Shown piece by piece: positions 1 through 10,401 of a DNA stretch of 64,000 bases (positions are counted from its first letter, which is position 1; each line of letters opens with the position of its first letter). Source of the DNA: Emydura subglobosa (Eukaryota; Chordata; Testudines; Chelidae). The translations under genes and the position numbers were made by a program. The stretch is taken from positions 70,660,890 to 70,724,889 of the forward strand of contig ML679961.1 in the NCBI GenBank assembly GCA_007922225.1, given 5' to 3'. Under the pieces are notes generated by a model, which was given only the letters and a program-made list of their open reading frames with translations, had not been told where the DNA came from and did not search any database.

Positions 1-290
1 ACAGGGTTACTTACCAGTAACTGTTGTTCTTTGAGATGTGTTGCTCATATACATTCCAATATAGGTGTGTGCACGCCCACAGTGCATGGTTCCCAGAACT
101 TTTTTCCCCTTAGCAGGCTCTGGTGCCCCCTAGAGTGCCGTGCCCATGCCACAGCACATGAGGCACTGCCGGCCCTATGCCCCCCGTCCCTTCTTTCTGC
201 CAACTCCGACAGTGGGGACGGGGGGTGGGTTGTGGAATGGACATGAGCAACACATCTCGAAGAACAACAGTTACTGGTAAGTAACCCTGT
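1..290. repeat. DIRS 3' terminus: fold-back inverted repeat
   Basis: Bases 1-57 and 234-290 are inverted copies of one another with only a few mismatches, enclosing a copy of the terminal-repeat sequence (about 42-230) that is also present, inverted, at 4540-4735. Transcribed through, this would form a long stem. Both arms carry a perfect-looking 5' splice-site match (ACTGGTAAGT on the plus strand at about 273-282, and its complement near 12-21). The inner arm abuts 291-335, the internal complementary region. Confidence 0.75.
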
Positions 291-335
291 TTTCTATCTT
301 CGAGTGATTGCTCATATCCATTCCGATATAGGTGA
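291..335. repeat. DIRS internal complementary region
   Basis: This 45-bp segment is the reverse complement, with about two mismatches, of the outer edge of the opposite terminus (4710-4752). In DIRS elements a short internal complementary region next to the 3' terminal repeat pairs with the element ends during circle formation. Position and complementarity match that role here. Confidence 0.6.
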
Positions 336-367
336 TTAAATAGCCATACCTTGGAGGTGGGTAGGAG

Positions 368-1557
368 TTACCAGTGAGCTGCCCTCAGCACGGCTCTGCC
401 GAAGCCTACGTCCTCTCTCGCCTGCTGAACGATGGTGTAGTGGGACATGAAGGTGTGGACCGACGACCAGGCGGCGTCTTTACAGATGTCCTGCAGGGGC
501 ACTCTCTCCAGAAAAGCCGTAGATGAGGCTTTAGCTCTGGGTGAATGCGCTGTGATGACACCCGGCAGCGGCACATTCGCCTGCTCCTAGCAGCACTTGA
601 TGCAGGATGTGATCCACTCGGAGATGTGCTGGGTGGAGACCGGTGATCCTTTCATCCAGTCCCCCCCGCGATGAGGAGCTGCGCCAATTTCTGGAACGGC
701 CGTGTCTTCGATGTGACAGGCCAGGGCTCGTCTCGCGTCTAGCGAATGCCATCTCCAAACCCAGACCGCGCGGTTTGGGAAATTCAGGGAGAGATCAATC
801 GTGTTTACAACGAGGTTCGGAAACCAACCCAGGCTAGGAGGCCGGGCATGGCCTCCACTGCAGTTTATCCGTATAGAATAGTGTATAAGGGGGCTCCGAG
901 GTCAAGGCCTTAAGTTTGGAGACCCCCCAAGCTGAGGTAATGGCCGCCCAGAAGGCTACTGTCCACGAAGCGCGGCAGAGGGCGTGAAGCCATGGGTTGC
1001 AAAGGGGAGGCCCCTATGAGTCTCGAGAGGACCAGGCTGATATCCCCGGGAGGCACCAGGTTGTGGACCTGGTGATACCACCTCTCCACCCCCTTGAGCA
1101 CCCTGACCAACGTGGGATGGGAGAACGGGGATCTCCCCACTAGCGGGTAATGGAAGTCCAAAATAGCTGCCAAGTGGACCGTCAACGAGGCCAGCACCAG
1201 ACCCCGGAGTACTCCAGGGTCGCCTGCGGAGGCAAGAGGCTGGTGGAATGCCCCGGGACTCCACCCTAGACGTAAACCATGACCACTTAGCTTGATACAC
1301 GACCTGTGTAGAAAGGGTCCCTGCTGCCCAGCAGGAGTTGTGGGACCTGCACTGAGCAGGCCCCCCCTACCTCCGTCAGCCACAGAGCCTCCAGGCCGTG
1401 AGCTGCTGGGAATCCAGGACTGGGTGCAACAGGCCACTGTGGTCCTGGGAGAGATGGTCATGCTGCCTCGGGAGCCCCATGGGCGGGGCGCATGAAAGGT
1501 CCAGCAGCATGCTGAGCCAGCGCTGGCTCGGTCAGGCCTGAGCAGTGAATATGACAT
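368..1557 (-). pseudogene. DIRS tyrosine recombinase, frameshifted
   Basis: In DIRS elements this enzyme integrates the circular DNA copy through a tyrosine nucleophile. The N-terminal core-binding part is visible at about 1300-950 (YQAKWSWFTSRVESRGIPPA, then in another frame VHLAAILDFHYPLVGRSPF and LVRVLKGVERWYHQVHNLVP). The catalytic end lies at 574-368: AHSPR supplies the H-x-x-R arginine, and WSSVHTFMSHYTI carries the later histidine and the candidate nucleophilic tyrosine (codon near 439-437). The frame changes at least twice and the middle of the domain (about 900-600) has no clean frame, so no functional enzyme can be made. It is the last gene of the element, next to the internal complementary region, as expected. 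Confidence 0.75.
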
Positions 1558-2130
1558 CCGCCCTGCCCCTGTTTATGTTCAGTAAGACCTTTGACAGGAG
1601 TGGAGTGGGCGGGAACGCATACCTGAGGGTCCCCGTCCCATTATTGAGGAACGTATCTGAAAGCAACCCAGTCTCAAGACCCCGGCGCAAGCTGAGCCTT
1701 GGCACTGCGCATTCCCAACCGACACGAACAGATCCGGTTGGGGGACACCCCACATCTGGAGGATCGCAGTCACTATCCCTGAGTGCAGCGACCAGTCGTG
1801 GTGGGGTAGAAACGACCTGTTGAGGCAATCCGCCTCGTCGCTCTTCACCCCCATGAGGTGAGATGCACTCCAGCAGAGTCGTGCCTCCTGGCAAAGCCCC
1901 ATGGATGGGTAGTTTCCTCGCAGAGAGGCCGGGAGGGTGCCCCTTCCTGCCTCTTCATGTGAAATGGCTGCAGTGTTGTCCGGCAGTGCCTGTCAGGGAT
2001 CGGAGCAACAGCCTGCATGCTAGGCGAATGGCTCTCAGCTCCCCCACGGTGACCTGCAAGCACTTTTCCTCCACCGACCAGAGCCCCCGAGTGCTCAGGT
2101 TGGCACCTATGTGGGCTCCCATCCCACATA
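1530..2130 (-). pseudogene. DIRS RNase H / connection region, degraded
   Basis: Between the reverse transcriptase and the recombinase, minus-strand frames give DIRS-like pieces: HHDWSLHSGIVTAILQMWGV followed by PDLFVSVGNAQC around 1800-1700, and, in another frame, GTLRYAFPPTPLLSKVLLNI around 1630-1560. In intact DIRS elements these follow one another as the RNase H domain and its C-terminal tail. Here they sit in different frames, showing a frameshift near 1650. The assignment is by order and remembered family motifs. The catalytic acidic residues of RNase H could not be placed. Confidence 0.55.
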
Positions 2131-2199
2131 TGAGCTGTCGGAACTTAAGATGACCGACGGGATCAGTTCCATGAAGGGAACGCCCTTCCCTACTGCCCT

Positions 2200-2960
2200 G
2201 GGGAATCTACACCAGTCCAGGGAGGCTAGGGCAGGTGGGGAACTGGACCACCCAGTTCAGTGGGTATTTGCTCGGCACATATACCGAGGCCAACCATGCC
2301 TGAAGCGGCTTGTGTCTCAGGCGAGCTAGCCTCCCTATGTATGTGCAGGCTGGCATGTGGCCTAACAGCAGTAGGCAGTCCCTGGCTGTTGTCGTGGAGT
2401 ATCGGTGCAGCTGGGAGATGATAGAGACCAGCACCTGAAAACATGGCTGACGCAGGAAGGTTCTGGCCTGGGGAGCGTCCAGGGTGGCCCCAAGAAACAC
2501 TATGCGTTTCACTGGGATCAGTGGACATCTGTTCGTTTATGAGCAGACCCAGCCTGCTGCACGTGGAGCAGTGTAAGTTGTGCTGACCTGCACTGGGAAC
2601 CTGGACCTACCCCCTATCAACCAATCGTCCAGGAAGGGAAAGATTTGCACACCCTTTCGCCTGAGGTGGGCTGCCATTACCGCCATGCAAGTTGTGAACA
2701 CCCTTGGAGCCGAAGATAGGCCAAGGGGCAGGCTGTAAATTAGTAGTAGGAGCCAGCCCCTGTTGGCTCTGGAGGATGGACCCATGAAAGTATGCGTCCT
2801 TGTAGGGCGAGGGCGGCATACTAGTCTCCTGGATCCAGGCATTCTGGATAGATTGCTGCACCTCCTGGATGGGCCTGATGGTAGCAGCCATGAGCACTTC
2901 CTCATGGAACTTGTGGGGGCTATGTCCCTACCCGCTGTGGCAGCAGCATCGTTTGACGTT
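2200..2960 (-). pseudogene. DIRS reverse transcriptase, frameshifted
   Basis: The reverse transcriptase copies the element's RNA. The active-site segment reads VQIFPFLDDWLIGG, with the FLDD aspartates encoded at 2624-2635, preceded by a PLGLSSAPRVFT segment (the LP-G/SAP motif of DIRS and LTR-type RTs). Downstream, after a frame change near 2530, the thumb region continues as RIVFLGATLD and LLLLGHMPACTYIGRLARLR up to about 2230. The upstream fingers part is not in a single frame. The two catalytic aspartates are retained although the gene is broken by at least one frameshift. Neighbours are the gag-like region upstream and the RNase H region downstream. Confidence 0.8.
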
Positions 2961-4310
2961 TGAAGCGCTGCCTTAGCCAGCGTGATTCCTCCATGCAGGA
3001 TGGCAGATCAAGGTAGGGACCCCGCTATTGGGCAACTCCTGGTGCGCCCTGAAATCTTTCAGTGGCACCATGTGGCCCCCAGAGACTGCCTCGTCTGGGA
3101 AGGGGTAATAGGACTACCGAGGCAAGTCTTGCGGGTGCTCCCCTTGCCAAAGCGGTGCACCCGTACGAGGGTGTCTCCACGGGGTCCGACTCCTCAACCG
3201 AGGAGTGGTGTTCATGGGCCTCAGACTGTGCCAGGGCACGTACTGTACCCCTACTAGCACTTTTGCGGCCTGCTTGGACACCTTGAGGGGGCATCAGCTG
3301 TTCCGACAACTGCCCCCCCGTGGGACCCGAGCCGCCACATAGGCGGTTGTCATAGGTCCCGGGTGCCCTGCCCATGCTGGGGACCGTGCTTCCGCTGCCT
3401 ACCGCTGAGGGGAGCTCCAAAGAGTCCCTCAACCTTGTGGAGAGCTGCAGCACGGCATGGAGTCCCGGTGCCGTGTGGACCCCGGTGCTGCGGGGAACTG
3501 CGTCACTATTGCAAGCTCCGGCCCCTCTTGGGGCTGCAGTGCTGGTAGAGCTCCACTGCCTGCGGGAGCCCCGATGCCTTCGGGAGTTCCGGCCCGCCTT
3601 TTTTTTTGGTGTGTGGCTGTGGTACCGTGGGAGCCCCGCTGCCACCTGGAGCCCCAGCCCCGCTTGGGGCTGCGGAGCCGGCGGGAGCCCCGCTGCTGTC
3701 AGGGGCTCCAGCCCCACTTGGGGCTGTGGAGCCGGCGGGGAGTGCGGAGCCGGCGAGAGCCCCGCTGCAGCCGGGAGCTCCGGTGCCGACTACTGGGAGA
3801 GCATCCTCGCTCTACCCCTGGTGGCCACCTGGTGGGAGATCTTCCTCCCCGTACTGGTGATCTCCACCGCCCTTCAGGGGGACCCACGCGGGCTTGCCCC
3901 GGGACCCCAGCCCCTTCTCCCTCGGCGGAGGGGTGGGGGTGCGGAGGCGGCATAGGCCGGCCAACAAGGCTCATGCCGCCAGCCTCCGCATTGGCAGGGG
4001 CACTCTCCCACTCCGAAGAGTTGGGGGTGGACCCCTGCACAGAGATGCAGACCCAGAGGAGACTTGACTGGTTGCGGCTGGTGCATCTCTGTCCTCGACC
4101 CTGCCCGTACCCATGTCGCAGGGGAGTGTCCACGCTCCATGCGCTCTCCTCGTCGTCGGCACCGGGGATGCTGTTCTGTGCCGAGTGGAATCCGGTGCCA
4201 ACGGTGCATTCCGCACCGAGGGGGAGCAGGACGACCCGGACACAGAGCGGAGTGCTGCGCTAGGAGCAAGGCTTTAAACCTGATCTCTCTGCTCTGCTCA
4301 CTGTTTAAAG
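2960..4310 (-). pseudogene. DIRS gag-like region, GC-rich
   Basis: This is the segment between the 5' terminal repeat and the reverse transcriptase, where DIRS elements encode a Gag-like protein. Several minus-strand frames stay open for 90-230 codons but none resembles a named protein, and plus-strand frames are equally open, as expected of GC-rich DNA. Serine/proline/glycine-rich composition and position are the only support. It contains a tandem array (see 3629-3736), and a 14-base G run sits just upstream at 4365-4378. Confidence 0.4.
3629..3790. repeat. 54-bp GC-rich tandem repeat inside DIRS
   Basis: Two adjacent 54-bp units (3629-3682 and 3683-3736) both begin GGGAGCCCCGCTGC and end GGAGCCGGC. 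Shorter partial units continue to about 3790 and looser relatives extend back to about 3540. Because 54 is divisible by three, unit gain or loss keeps the reading frame of the gag-like region. Confidence 0.75.
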
Positions 4311-4539
4311 CCTTGCATAACTTACTCTTCTCTGCTGTCCCCCCAGGCACTTAAGGTACTGAGTGGGGGGGGGGGGGGCAGAAGGAGGTTAAACCCAGGC
4401 AGCCGGGACATAGCCCGGCCACCTTAAGTCCGTCAGGGACTTTTTCCTAAGCTACAACACTTAACAACTACTTAAACTAACTAGGTACTTTGATTATCAA
4501 AGAGATCAAAGAAGGGGAATGGCACTTGCAGAGAGCAAG

Positions 4540-4752
4540 TGCTAGTTCCATCACGGGCGGAAAGAACAGACTGAGGGGGCGTAGGGCCGGCAGTGCCTCA
4601 TGTGCTGCGGCATGGGCGTGGCACTCCAGCGGGCACCAGAGCCGGCCCTACGGGGTCTGCTAAGGGGAAAAAAGTTCCGGGAACCGTGCACTGTGGGCGT
4701 GCACGCACCTATATTGGAATGGATATGAGCAATCACTTGAAGATAGAAGGAA
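4540..4752 (-). repeat. DIRS 5' inverted terminal repeat
   Basis: The reverse complement of this block matches about 42-230 closely: shared segments include the stretch around TTGCTCATAT, GCACGCCCACAGTGCA and CATGAGGCACTGCCGGCCCTA. Its outer edge (4710-4752) also pairs with 291-335. It marks the 5' boundary of the DIRS copy. Confidence 0.8.
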
Positions 4753-4755
4753 CAA

Positions 4756-5333
4756 TTATCACAGACAACATTTAACAAACACTGGAAGAATTTAGGACCC
4801 TATCCTGTGAGTTGAAGTAGAGGGTGCTCAGTAACTTACAAGGTCAATTGTAACAGGAGGAACTGGAACAGCACCAAGAAAATGATTTATTTGCAACCTT
4901 GGGACTAGGAGTAATGAAGGTGAGTAAACAACAAGATGTAAGCGTTAATGCTCTTACCCCTCCCCACCCCACCAATAAATAATCCCTGTGACCTGCATCA
5001 TTCTGCCAAGAACATGGGGTCATCAACAATGTTTCCTCTGTCTAGACAAAGGAGAGTAAATACATTCCTTAGTCCACATCCCAGTGGGGAGGCTAACGCC
5101 ACTTTGTAAAACTGATTTAGTAGGAAGGAGTGATTAGTGGATGAGAAAAGGGATCCATTACACAACATAGCTGATCTCCTATTTGCAGGAAAAGCAATCC
5201 ATTAGACTGTGATGATTATAGCTACTCTAATCAGTTGCAGAAACTCCAAGAAACAGGAAAATCACATAATAAAATCATATGAAAACTCACTGAGTGAGGC
5301 CAGCGTTTTCAGACATGGATGCCTAAAGTTCAG
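4756..5333. other. No recognised feature
   Basis: Right flank of the DIRS copy. No repeat, RNA gene or credible coding segment seen. Confidence 0.5.
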
Positions 5334-5455
5334 GGTACATCTCCATGGCAATAAAAGACCTGTGGCACTGCTGCAGGTGGCCTGGGTCAGCTGATTTGGG
5401 CTCATGCTGCAGGGCTAAAAATTGCAGTGTAGATATTCGGGCTTGAAATCGGGGG
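5334..5455. mobile_element. Short MITE (turtle-type TIR element)
   Basis: The left end (CAGGGTACATCTCCATGGCA) and right end (ATTGCAGTGTAGATATTC) are degenerate inverted repeats of the GTCTACACTGCAAT type that recurs in other MITEs in this window. The core is GC-richer (GCAGGTGGCCTGGGTCAGCT). There is no coding content; the family name is not certain. Confidence 0.55.
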
Positions 5456-5985
5456 GAGAAATGGAAAAATAGAGACAGCTCTGGCAAGTGATATTATTTT
5501 CCAGTAACATAATTCATATACTGACCCAACTCAGCCAGCGGGCCAGTAACTCACGATAAACCCTCTGCTCTGTTCTGAAAGTCCAATGTTTAAATATGAG
5601 AATTAGAGGGTCAATTCTGTTCCCTTCCTTCTTATTTGTTGAGTATTTACAGGATAAATGGTTTTAAAAAAAAGAACAAAAACATTTGTTCTACTTGTTT
5701 TTGTTTTATTTTAAGTGGATTTTGTTCTAGCTTAAAATGTAGACCCGTTAAAATCTTGCACTTGAATTTACAACTATCTGTCACAAAGGCTAAACTCAGT
5801 AGACATTAGTAGAGTTATTTAAATATCTTGTTCAATATGCTGAGCTACTCAGACAAATTCTGCCGACATACACCTCACCTGTGCAACACTTCCTATTTGA
5901 AATCAGCACGTGTTGCATGTGGATTTAGTCAGAATACACGTTACCCAGCTATATAGTCATTACACTGGAATTGTAACAGCTACAT
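5456..5985. other. No recognised feature
   Basis: AT-rich unique-looking sequence. Nothing supportable as a gene or element. Confidence 0.5.
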
Positions 5986-5989
5986 AGCA

Positions 5990-6240
5990 GAATATTGGAG
6001 CTGATATACTGGGACAGAAAAAGGTTTCCAATTAGTCCAGCATCTTGTCATCAATAGTGGCCAGTACCAGATGCTTCAGAGGAAGGCGAAAGAAACACTT
6101 CAGAGGGCACTTATAGAATAATCTGCTCATAAGGAAAGTTTTCTCCTAACCTTCAATATTTAATGCTTGGTTTATGTCCTAAAGCAAGAGGGTTTATATC
6201 CCTGCCAAAGTTCTTGCTTACATTAGAATTCACAGAGAGT
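5990..6240 (-). mobile_element. CR1 LINE 3' fragment, antisense
   Basis: The block containing CCAGCATCTTGTCATCAATA, GTGGCCAGTACCAGATGCTT and GAGGGTTTATATCCCTGCCA matches the antisense 3' region of a CR1 subfamily. It is a truncated, diverged copy without coding capacity. A better-preserved relative lies at 46570-46925. Confidence 0.6.
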
Positions 6241-6779
6241 GCTACAGGCTGTTTGAAAGCTACCAACTAATGAGAGTTTCCTTGTTTTTGGGAAATTACA
6301 GGAAACCAAAAAGTTATTAACAGCAGGATTTCAACTGCCTTGATTTAAATCTGTTTCAGTTACACTCAGTGCTGTGGGGTTTGTTCCTTTAATCAAAAAA
6401 CTTGTTTTATGTTTTGATTTTTAAATAGAAACCTAATGGTGGTGAAAGGTCCTCAAGTTATCCAAAGAACATGTGCATGCCTGGCAGCAACAATGCAATC
6501 TTCTCCCATAGCCACCCTGTTAATGTCTTCTCAGTTCTGATGAGTTTATCCTTAATGGAGCATCTACAACCAAAAATTCAGACGTGCAGTTCTCCATCAG
6601 TAACAGCAACTGGCAGAAGCTGTAACACAGACAAGGCGCAGGCATTTTTACTATAGTATCACTTAGCTCAAAATGCCTGCACATTGTCTTCATTACAGCT
6701 TCCTTCCACCATTTTCCTCCCCCTCCCCTTTTTCCATTTTGTCACTGAGAGCACAAAAATAGAAAAACTAAATATTGAC
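6241..6779. other. No recognised feature
   Basis: No element identified. Short open frames here show no family motif. Confidence 0.5.
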
Positions 6780-6905
6780 TCCACCCCCCAAAAAACCTTT
6801 TCATTTTCAGATTTCATCCAAAAAAATTTAAAATATAAAAGTCAAAATGTGTGCAAAAAGAATTCATTTTCAATAAGAGGCCATTTTTCAATGGAAAAAA
6901 CAACC
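6780..6905. repeat. AT-rich dispersed repeat fragment
   Basis: A/T-rich sequence with TTTTCAATGGAAAAAAC-type words, resembling parts of the longer copies at 8826-9118, 21160-21478, 24596-24800 and 27150-28075. Too diverged for a firm family call. Confidence 0.3.
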
Positions 6906-6924
6906 TTGGATCAGTTCTAATTAT

Positions 6925-7060
6925 TATCTCCATTTCACAGATGGGAAAGTGAGGCAGAGACATTAATTCACTTGCCCATGGTCACACAAGAAGTTTGTGG
7001 CAGAACTGGGAATTCAACCCAGATATCCCGTGTCCGAGTTCAGTGCCTTAAACAAAAAAC
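6925..7060 (+). mobile_element. MIR/CORE-SINE fragment
   Basis: Contains ATTTCACAGATGGGAAAGTG, CTTGCCCATGGTCACACAAG and GGCAGAACTGGGAATTCAAC in the order of the MIR consensus on its sense strand. It is an ancient amniote tRNA-derived SINE relic, truncated at the 5' end. Confidence 0.75.
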
Positions 7061-7227
7061 CATCCTTCCTTGCTTGTTATTTTTGCATGTAATAAATATC
7101 AGTGACTGCTGATCTGAGCTTTAAATGAACTAGGAGAAGGTTCAGTGTTTCAGATCCAAACTTTTTTCTGACAGCCCCCCCCCCCTCCCCATTTCCTCCT
7201 CCTCCACTCCCTGGGAAATGTATATGG

Positions 7228-7362
7228 TAGTGGTTCTCAACCTGTAACCTGCAGGCTGCTTGTGTCCCAGTAAGTACACAGCTGTGGCCCATGTGACATC
7301 CTCAGAGCCATACAGGTAGTAGTGGATGTGGCCCACAATGGTAAATACGTTGAGAACCACTG
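7228..7362. mobile_element. Small hAT-type MITE
   Basis: The ends AGTGGTTCTCAACCT and GTTGAGAACCACTG are inverted repeats of the classic hAT/Charlie terminal sequence. The interior has no coding potential. The flanking 8-mers (GTATATGG and ATCTAAGG) agree at only five positions, so the target duplication is eroded or absent. Confidence 0.7.
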
Positions 7363-8825
7363 ATCTAAGGGAACAGAGTAACTAATTCTTGACTGCCATT
7401 AAAGTAAGTTCCCAGCTTCATTCAATATTTTTGAATTTCACAAATCAAAAGCAAATCTGTCTGCACAGATCAAAGAATTCAAAGCCTTTATTAGTTCTCT
7501 GAGTGACAGATGTCCTGCAGCTTCCCCCAGGATTCTGTGTGATGTGAAAAGCAGCTCTGCTTTCCTATGCTGTCACTTTGCGTGAACTCCTCTTGACAAA
7601 GCACTTTGCACAGGATATAATCAGACATGAAATGATTTTATTAACACCTTCGTTTTGGAAACATTATCTCTAGCTGTTAATAAATAGGTGTCTAGTGGCA
7701 AATTACTTCCTCTTCATTGATTCTCATTTAAAAATACCATGAGAACTCCCCGTTCCATAGGCAAGGAGACACATCCAAAACTTCTCCAGAGCATGGGCAG
7801 CTGCTAACGGTGTGAGAATCAAAAGCCTATGAAAGTCTTGATGGCCATTAAGGGAATTCTCAGAGAAGACTGAGCAGGTATGTAGCCATGCTCCATATAG
7901 ATATCTCTCTGAAGGGACTCTTCTTCTCTGCTCTCAGCTTTCATTTATTTAAAAAACCAGGGTGATGGGCATGCTCTCGCACCACCTGGCTTGAAGTGGT
8001 TTCCATTATGTTCAGGGTTTATAGTCCAGGTCAAGGTCTCTCAGCAGCCTCACTATAAAAATTATTCCAGCATCCCTGTCCCTAGCTGTTGTGGTTGTGA
8101 AGAAAACCTCACAAACGTGAACTCAGTAGAAGCACAGAGATGGTCTACATGAGTCTGCAGAAAGCCTGGAACAATAGTTCTGAGAGGTGCGATCTACCCC
8201 ATTAATCCCAATGGGTGTTAACTTTGATGCTCAATGACGATAATTCAAATGTCAACACTGTTAACTATTTCATTCCTCCTGTGAGAAAGGAGCACAAAGG
8301 TCACCGTTCTGTGATGTCTCCTTTTGATTCTGTAAGTGGGAGACACCAACACTTATTCCCCCCAACCCCAATGTCTCTAGCCTGGCCAATGGGCACATTC
8401 AAGCCCCATTGAGGGGCAGCCAAGCTGAAGGAGCCCAGAAGAGCTGAGAGAGCAAGCACAGTCATATTTTGAACAGCAGCACAAACGACTCAGAGGCAAG
8501 TGATTCATTTGAGTGACTCGCATGGGTGGAATACCTTTTTTTTTTGTGGGGCGGGGGAGGGGGGGAGATAGTGTGGAAGTGAAACACTGTCTTCCCCACC
8601 AACTCCTCATCTAGAGAGAAATGGGGAATAAGATCCCCATCCAAACTTGTGGCTAGCCACTTCTCCACTCCCCCTCCCTTTTATAAAAACACAGACAGAT
8701 AATTGAAATGTGGTGGCCCACTTCTGTAGGATCCTCAGAGTCTACAAATCCCTGCTGGATAGGGCTATGAATTACAAACAAAAGAACCTTGCCAGTCTCA
8801 TCACAGAGAAATTCACTTGAGTCTA
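7363..8825. other. Mostly unique sequence
   Basis: No element or gene is recognised. It includes a T-run followed by a G-rich tract at about 8536-8566. Short open frames lack any motif. Confidence 0.45.
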
Positions 8826-9118
8826 CATATCATGACTAGAGCTGTCAACAACTTTTGCTTTAATTTAGTTATTTATTAAAAAAAGTGGCCTCTCAAGGCA
8901 CATTTTCACATATTTTGAAAATTTCTAGCTTTTCAACATAAACCAAAAACTGAAAAAAACCTGTTGGTTTTCAAAAGCAACCAATTTTTTTTTTCAGTTT
9001 TACAAAGAAAGACCCAAAAAATTCAGTGCAAATTTAAAAAAAGAAGTCAAGAAAAATATTGGTCTCTTCCAACATTTTTCATGGAAAGGTTTTCCATTTT
9101 TAATTTGTTCTAATCAGA
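8826..9118. mobile_element. AT-rich non-autonomous element
   Basis: Begins with TAGAGCTGTCAAC and is composed of A/T-rich words such as TTTTCAACATAAACC and TTTTCATGGAAAGG. Other copies in the window end with the complementary CCAGCTCT-type terminus (for example 28064-28072), suggesting a family with short terminal inverted repeats. There is no coding content, and its class (hAT-like or other) is undecided. Confidence 0.45.
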
Positions 9119-9690
9119 ATGCAATGCAATAAGGTTGCAATTGAATATCACAATGTGAAGGTCATGAAAGGACCCCAAAATGTTATTTCAAGAGCTATTA
9201 ACATCCTGGCAGCTGGATGGATTCACTCCACTGAAATCAGTACAGTTGTCTCAGGAAAAGCCAGAATGGCTGGCAATACTAGAAAGCTGCACCTGAAGTG
9301 TTGGGGAGACTGTATTCTGACTCTTCTTATATGGGAAGTATCAAATACACACACAAACAGTCCCAAAAACTGCCTACCCTCTGAGTTCTTAAAGCTGATT
9401 ACACATTTTCTCCTCCATGTTCTCCTGCTCTTTTCAGGAGTCAGGAGATTCAAGATTTATTTATGCTAATATTGCTTTGAATGCTGTTCTACATGCATCA
9501 TTAAAGGGGTTTGTTTGGGTTGGAGCTTGTTTCTTCAGAGCAGGCGATTCTTGTTCATCAGCAAGCTATTCCTGCCCAAGAAAACACAGAGAACTTCTCT
9601 CCACCTGCTGCCACTGCTCCCTTGTGTATGTACAAGTTCTCCTGAGGTTGACTCATTCACCCATCTCTAACCACATCAGCCACACCATAA
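9119..9690. other. No firm feature upstream of the PLE fragment
   Basis: Part of 9580-9690 may be degraded PLE reverse-transcriptase-proximal sequence, because the coding similarity in the next feature seems to start abruptly, but no motif supports this. The rest is unrecognised. Confidence 0.35.
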
Positions 9691-9691
9691 G

Positions 9692-10032
9692 GAGAGCTCA
9701 TTCACTTGCACATCTATTAATATAATATATGCCATTATGTGCCAGCAATGCCCCTCTGCCATGTACATTGGCCAGACCGGACTGTCACTATGCAAAAGAA
9801 TAAATGGACACAAATCAAACATAAAAAATGGAAACATCCATAAACCAGTCGGAGAGCATTTCAATCTCCCAGGACACTCTGTAGCTGACTTGAAAGTTGC
9901 CATACTTCTACAAAAAACTTCAAAAACAGACTTCAGCAAGAAACTGCAGAGCTGGAACTCATATGCAAACTTGACACACTCAAACTGGGTCTGAATAGGG
10001 ACTTGGAATGGTTATCTCATTACAAGAATTAG
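9692..10032 (+). pseudogene. Penelope-like element GIY-YIG endonuclease, one frameshift
   Basis: PLE proteins carry a C-terminal GIY-YIG nuclease that nicks DNA to prime reverse transcription. The frame open from 9692 reads SFTCTSINIIYAIMCQQCPS then AMYIGQTGLSLCKRINGHKS, giving the paired cysteines (CQQC), the IY and YIG core strands and the catalytic arginine region. VGEHFNLPGH further on supplies the glutamate/histidine segment. Near 9940 one frameshift moves the ending into another frame (ELELICKLDTLKLGLNRDLE, then WLSHYKN and a stop at 10030). The reverse transcriptase that should precede it is missing, so this is a 5'-truncated copy. The domain is otherwise complete, suggesting a relatively recent insertion compared with most elements here. 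Confidence 0.85.
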
Positions 10033-10158
10033 TTGCCACTGTTCACACATTCTCACCTTCTAATCAATGGTTGTGAATAAGCCTCATCTACTCTAACTGA
10101 ATGGACTTTGCTAACACCTACCCTCCCCATTGTTGTTCCTTACCCTGGGATGTGTGTA

Positions 10159-10202
<44 letters not shown>

Positions 10203-10250
10203 GCAGAAATTAAATTTGTTAGTCTTTAAAGTGCTACAGGACTCTCGAAG
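10033..10250 (+). mobile_element. PLE 3' untranslated tail with CA repeat
   Basis: Follows the endonuclease stop codon. It ends with AAATTTGTTAGTCTTTAAAG and GTGCTACAGGACTCTCG, the same tail that appears (as inverted pairs) at 47565-47760. A (CA)n run at about 10162-10199 separates it from the upstream 3' untranslated part, replacing the segment where a hammerhead-like core would be expected. Confidence 0.75.
10162..10199. repeat. (CA)n microsatellite
   Basis: About 19 uninterrupted CA dinucleotides inside the PLE 3' tail, a likely length-polymorphic locus. Confidence 0.95.
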
Positions 10251-10401
10251 TCCTTCTCAATCTTTCAAATTGGTTCTTGGCAGGCCAGACAGGCCCCAGC
10301 AGCTAAATATCACAGTTGTCTGTGATTTCAGCTGACTGTTCAAACACTCTATCTGCCTCCCTGCCATTCCAAGGGAAGGGATGTGGTGTGAAAACATTAT
10401 A

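Larger units (their letters stand above)
1..4755 (-). mobile_element. DIRS-type tyrosine-recombinase retrotransposon, degraded
   Basis: Read on the minus strand, this block has the DIRS order: 5' inverted terminal repeat (about 4752-4540), a GC-rich gag-like stretch, reverse transcriptase, RNase H region, tyrosine recombinase, then an internal complementary region and the 3' terminal repeat at low coordinates. The terminal repeats are inverted: the sequence at about 42-230 reappears as its reverse complement at about 4735-4540, and 291-335 is the reverse complement of about 4710-4752. No target-site duplication is expected for this class, because integration uses a tyrosine recombinase. Coding parts are split over several frames, so the copy is dead. 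Its 3' end may continue past the window start. Assignment rests on the recombinase and FLDDWLI-type RT motifs plus the repeat layout. Confidence 0.85.

Noticed and set aside
3457..4263. 268-codon open frame on the plus strand in the DIRS gag-like region
   Set aside because: Opposite strand to all DIRS coding motifs and composed of translated GC-rich tandem repeats.
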